DNA of 63,134 nt from Bacilli bacterium (lineage in GTDB: Bacteria; Bacillota_I; Bacilli_A; ML615J-28; CAG-698): contig JAFZWP010000009.1 in NCBI GenBank assembly GCA_017617065.1, forward strand, positions 1 to 63,134, given 5' to 3'. The first letter of the stretch is position 1; every line of letters begins with the position of its first letter. The notes below the pieces were generated by a model. That model was given only the letters and a program-made list of their open reading frames with translations. It was not told the DNA's origin and searched no databases. Positions 60,736 to 63,134 of this stretch are shown piece by piece. The position numbers and the translations under genes are program-made.

Positions 60736-62062
60736 AAAACACATTTTTATTCCTCTATTTATATTCATTGGCGCATGCTTAATAGCTTTAATTGCATCAT
60801 TTATCAGCTTTAAAGCTGATAATGCTAATAAAGCTTATTCATATCAAGTAATTCAACTTGATTTTGATGGAGCAAGCAATGGACTTGATCCTAATGGTAA
60901 TAGTTTTAATCCTGTACAATTTTTAACTGATGAAGTTATTTTAGATGGACTAAAAAAATCTAACTTAGATTCTAAATATCAAGTTAGTGAAGTTAGAAAA
61001 CAACTTGTTATGTCTAATGTAGTACCTAAAGGAATCGTAGAAGAAATTAATTCATATTCTAAAGTATTAGATGGAAGTAGCGAAGTAACATCTAAAGATT
61101 ATCATCCAGTTAGATATAGTTTTGCTTTATATCATGATTTAGATAAAAAATTATCTAGCAAAGATTTAAATGAATTATTAAAAAATATCGTAGATAGTTA
61201 TTGTGAATCATTTTATAATACATATTCTAAAGCATATGATACATCAGCATATAATGATATTTATGCGATGGAAAATTATGATTATGTATATCAAGTAGAA
61301 GTATTCACAAATAAGATGAATATTTTAGGTAATCTATCTAAAACAATTTATGCCATTCATGATGATTTTGCTGTTGAAGCAAAAACATTTAGTGATATCG
61401 CATATAGATGCGATAAGATTATATCTAATGATGTAGCTAAAATTAATACGATCATTATTCTAAATGCATTATCTAAAGATATTGATAGATTAAAGGATTA
61501 TTATAATTATAAAATTGAAATGCTTAATTATGATAAGACAAAATACACAGCTGATTTAGCTAGTGTAACTACACAAGTTAATAATTACGAAAAAGATTCT
61601 ACAGTTTATGTAGGATCAGGAGAAAACGTAATTAAAGTTGAATCTAATTCATCTGCCACATATAATGCTTTACTTTCAAAACAAATTGAATTAGCTAATA
61701 ATATAGCATCAATTAATTCTTCAATTAGTGATTATCAAAGTATATTAAATGATATTAATAACGCTGTAGCTACAGAAGAAGATTATACATTAGTACAAAA
61801 TTTAATTACTAAACTTGGTACAGATTATGATGAATTAGAAGAAGACTTTAATAAAATGCTAGAAGCATATAATGAAAAATATGTATCTAATAAAATCCTA
61901 TCTGTAGATGATGTTAAATATGTATCAGTAAAACTCGTTTCTACATCATTTATTGTAAGATGCATTAAAGTTGGTGCTCCAATTGTATTATTTACACTAC
62001 TTGGTATTTGTATTTATTTATTAGTTATAAATTCAAAGAAAAAAGAACAAGCTTTAGCATAA
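60725..62062 (+). CDS. Wzz-like chain-length/polysaccharide co-polymerase protein 2
   Basis: 445 residues with the same layout as its upstream neighbour: N-terminal helix (IFIPLFIFIGACLIALIASF), extracellular coiled-coil-rich domain and C-terminal helix (VGAPIVLFTLLGICIYLLVI). It carries the shared motif LDFDGASNGLDPNGNSF. No ATPase or tyrosine-kinase domain is attached. RBS AAGGAGG is in the end of the first gene. The pair may form a mixed ring controlling chain length (inference). Confidence 0.77.
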   Translation: MKNKKHIFIPLFIFIGACLIALIASFISFKADNANKAYSYQVIQLDFDGASNGLDPNGNSFNPVQFLTDEVILDGLKKSNLDSKYQVSEVRKQLVMSNVVPKGIVEEINSYSKVLDGSSEVTSKDYHPVRYSFALYHDLDKKLSSKDLNELLKNIVDSYCESFYNTYSKAYDTSAYNDIYAMENYDYVYQVEVFTNKMNILGNLSKTIYAIHDDFAVEAKTFSDIAYRCDKIISNDVAKINTIIILNALSKDIDRLKDYYNYKIEMLNYDKTKYTADLASVTTQVNNYEKDSTVYVGSGENVIKVESNSSATYNALLSKQIELANNIASINSSISDYQSILNDINNAVATEEDYTLVQNLITKLGTDYDELEEDFNKMLEAYNEKYVSNKILSVDDVKYVSVKLVSTSFIVRCIKVGAPIVLFTLLGICIYLLVINSKKKEQALA

Positions 62063-62083
62063 TAATAATGTTTTGTGAATTAT

Positions 62084-62121
62084 GTAAAACTGCGTTTTGC
62101 AAAAGTCGAACGCAGTTTTAC
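62084..62121 (+). promoter_or_regulatory. Strong intra-operon hairpin without U-tract
   Basis: Thirteen-pair perfect stem GTAAAACTGCGTT (62084-62096) and AACGCAGTTTTAC (62109-62121), not followed by a T-run (ACTTTAAAA). It lies in the 182-base gap before the next gene; it may be an attenuator, an antitermination/processing site or a bidirectional terminator. Confidence 0.55.
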
Positions 62122-62244
62122 ACTTTAAAAAGATTGATTGATGGACTGGTGGACGCTTCTTAGTTTTTAGTTTTCTTTATCGAAATGACTAGTTTAATTG
62201 GTTAAGTGAAACACAAATACAGAAAGATTAAAAAGGTGAGCAAG

Positions 62245-62763
62245 ATGAATCTATTGATCTTAGGCGCAGGAGAATATGGACAATTAGTAAAAGAACTGGC
62301 AAGAAACAAGTTCACTACAATTGACTTTCTTGATGATAATTCGACTGCTGCTATTGGAAAACTTACAGATTATATTAAATTAAAAGAAAAGTACGAAAAT
62401 GCAGTGGTAGCAATAGGTAACAATGAAGTCCGCAGTGAATGGCATGATAGATTGGAAGAAGCAAGATACAACCTGCCTACTATTATATCTGATAAGGCCT
62501 ATATTTCTCCATCTGCTACTATTGAAAAAGGATGTATAATTGAGTCAGTGGCAGTTATAAATGCAAATGCCAAAATAGAAAGAGGTTCAATCATATCAAG
62601 TGGTGCAGTTGTTAACCATAACGCGATTGTTCACAAGTATTGTCACATTGATTGTAATGCTGTAGTTGGGGCAGATGCGATTGTACCGGAAAAGATGCAT
62701 TTAAATTATGGACAAGTGATTACGAAAGTCACAAAACCTAAGAATTGGGAGTTTAGCGAATAA
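62245..62763 (+). CDS. PglD/NeuD-like sugar O- or N-acyltransferase
   Basis: 172 residues. An N-terminal Rossmann part (LLILGAGEYGQLVKELA, FLDDNS, VVAIGNNEVR) and a C-terminal left-handed beta-helix (ISPSATIEKGCIIESVAV, GSIISSGAVVNHNAIVHKYC, HIDCNAVVGADAIVPE). His in VNHNA is the likely catalytic base. It is shorter than usual (about 200-215). The ATG at 62245 follows AAAGGTG by 8 bases. It would acetylate a sugar for the surface polysaccharide. Stop and next start overlap (TAATG). Confidence 0.87.
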   Translation: MNLLILGAGEYGQLVKELARNKFTTIDFLDDNSTAAIGKLTDYIKLKEKYENAVVAIGNNEVRSEWHDRLEEARYNLPTIISDKAYISPSATIEKGCIIESVAVINANAKIERGSIISSGAVVNHNAIVHKYCHIDCNAVVGADAIVPEKMHLNYGQVITKVTKPKNWEFSE

Positions 62764-63134
62764 TGAAAAAGAAACCAATATATTCATTTTTTAAGAGATG
62801 CTTTGATATTTTTTGCTCATTCTTGGCGATTATCCTTTTGTCTTTGCTAATGCTAATAGTGGCAATTGCTATTAAATGTGATAGTAAAGGACCGATTTTC
62901 TTCAAGCAAGATAGAATTGGCAAAAACAAAAAGATATTCAAGATTTTAAAGTTTAGATCAATGTATACCGACACTGATCCAAATGCACCTACACATCAAT
63001 TAGGTAATGCCACAAGTCATATAACTAAAGTTGGTGCGTTTATTAGAAAAACATCAATTGATGAACTTCCACAATTATTTAATATCTTCGCTGGTCAAAT
63101 GAGTTTTGTTGGTCCTAGACCAGCTCTATGGAAT
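62763..63134 (+). CDS. Initiating sugar transferase (PglC/WcaJ type), cut by window end
   Basis: The first 124 residues are visible. An N-terminal membrane-associated helix (FCSFLAIILLSLLMLIVAIA) is followed by the polyprenyl-phosphate phosphoglycosyl-transferase signatures GPIFFKQDRIGKN, FKILKFRSM, KVGAFIRKTSIDELPQL and GQMSFVGPRPAL. It transfers a sugar phosphate to undecaprenyl phosphate and starts surface-polysaccharide synthesis. Short form with only the catalytic core helix, like PglC. The gene continues beyond 63134. Confidence 0.93.
   Translation, partial: MKKKPIYSFFKRCFDIFCSFLAIILLSLLMLIVAIAIKCDSKGPIFFKQDRIGKNKKIFKILKFRSMYTDTDPNAPTHQLGNATSHITKVGAFIRKTSIDELPQLFNIFAGQMSFVGPRPALWN

Overview
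This is a low-GC (roughly 30% by eye) bacterial chromosome segment with about 54 protein genes, all on the + strand. TGA is used as a stop (for example at 4436-4438 and 8252-8254) and tryptophan is read from TGG, so the standard bacterial code applies and this is not a UGA=Trp mollicute. CIRCE/HrcA control of chaperones, a T-box, Gram-positive promoters and Shine-Dalgarno sites, lipoboxes, a class III (anaerobic) ribonucleotide reductase and FakA/FakB-type lipid genes point to a strictly or mainly anaerobic Bacillota, probably a host-associated member of the Erysipelotrichia/Bacilli-Mollicutes neighbourhood. I cannot place it more finely from sequence alone.

Layout. 1-3.5 kb: anaerobic NrdD with a fused C-terminal glutaredoxin-like domain, and a thioredoxin-reductase-like flavoprotein. 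3.5-8.3 kb: an amino-acid operon (ftcD, map, both aconitase-X subunits, L-serine dehydratase). 8.3-11.8 kb: an accessory patch (RhuM-type protein, HTH-acetyltransferase fusion, AlbA_2/ATPase regulator) with repeated hairpins and direct repeats. 11.9-18.4 kb: a complete glycine-cleavage operon headed by a lipoate ligase-GcvT fusion. 18.5-24.4 kb: a membrane HD-GYP protein and a CIRCE-controlled clpB-htpG operon. 24.5-26.2 kb: a Trp T-box with solo trpB, then tRNA-Leu and tRNA-Gly. 26.5-28.3 kb: a DUF4143 ATPase and an orphan gene. 28.4-33.5 kb: a nucleoside ABC importer. 33.5-34.8 kb: two unknown membrane proteins. 34.8-39.3 kb: YibE/F protein, a secreted metallophosphoesterase with a dockerin, and a lipoprotein with a cohesin-like domain. 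39.3-43.6 kb: an orphan antitoxin, then a redox/radical-SAM operon ending in a membrane protein with a (Cys-Ala)5 tail. 43.6-46.9 kb: ORF6N protein, phosphoglycerate mutase, a 33-bp tandem repeat, nitroreductase. 47-53.3 kb: PlsC, DegV/FakB, FakA, hydrolase, sugar transporter, DUF308. 53.4-57.1 kb: TIR-membrane protein, acyl-ACP thioesterase, AbiEi/AbiEii pair. 57.1 kb to the end: start of a surface-polysaccharide operon (wHTH-Rossmann regulator, galE, two Wzz-like proteins, PglD-like acetyltransferase, initiating sugar transferase cut by the window edge).

How it fits together. The core genes describe an anaerobe that ferments serine and glycine, salvages lipoate, nucleosides and indole or tryptophan, and recycles fatty acids. 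The most noteworthy candidates are: (i) the operon at 39814-43511, where a radical SAM/SPASM-like enzyme with dedicated flavodoxin and ferredoxin-type partners is translationally coupled to a membrane protein whose predicted cytoplasmic tail is (Cys-Ala)5, which looks like an enzyme-substrate pair for a post-translational modification; (ii) a minimal one-to-one cohesin/dockerin surface pair outside a cellulosome context; (iii) a thioredoxin-reductase-like protein lacking the usual NADPH motifs beside a glutaredoxin-fused NrdD; (iv) the LplA-GcvT fusion; and (v) a family of terminator-like hairpins sharing a loop core, found next to accessory genes. All functional calls come from reading motifs by eye; no database search was run.
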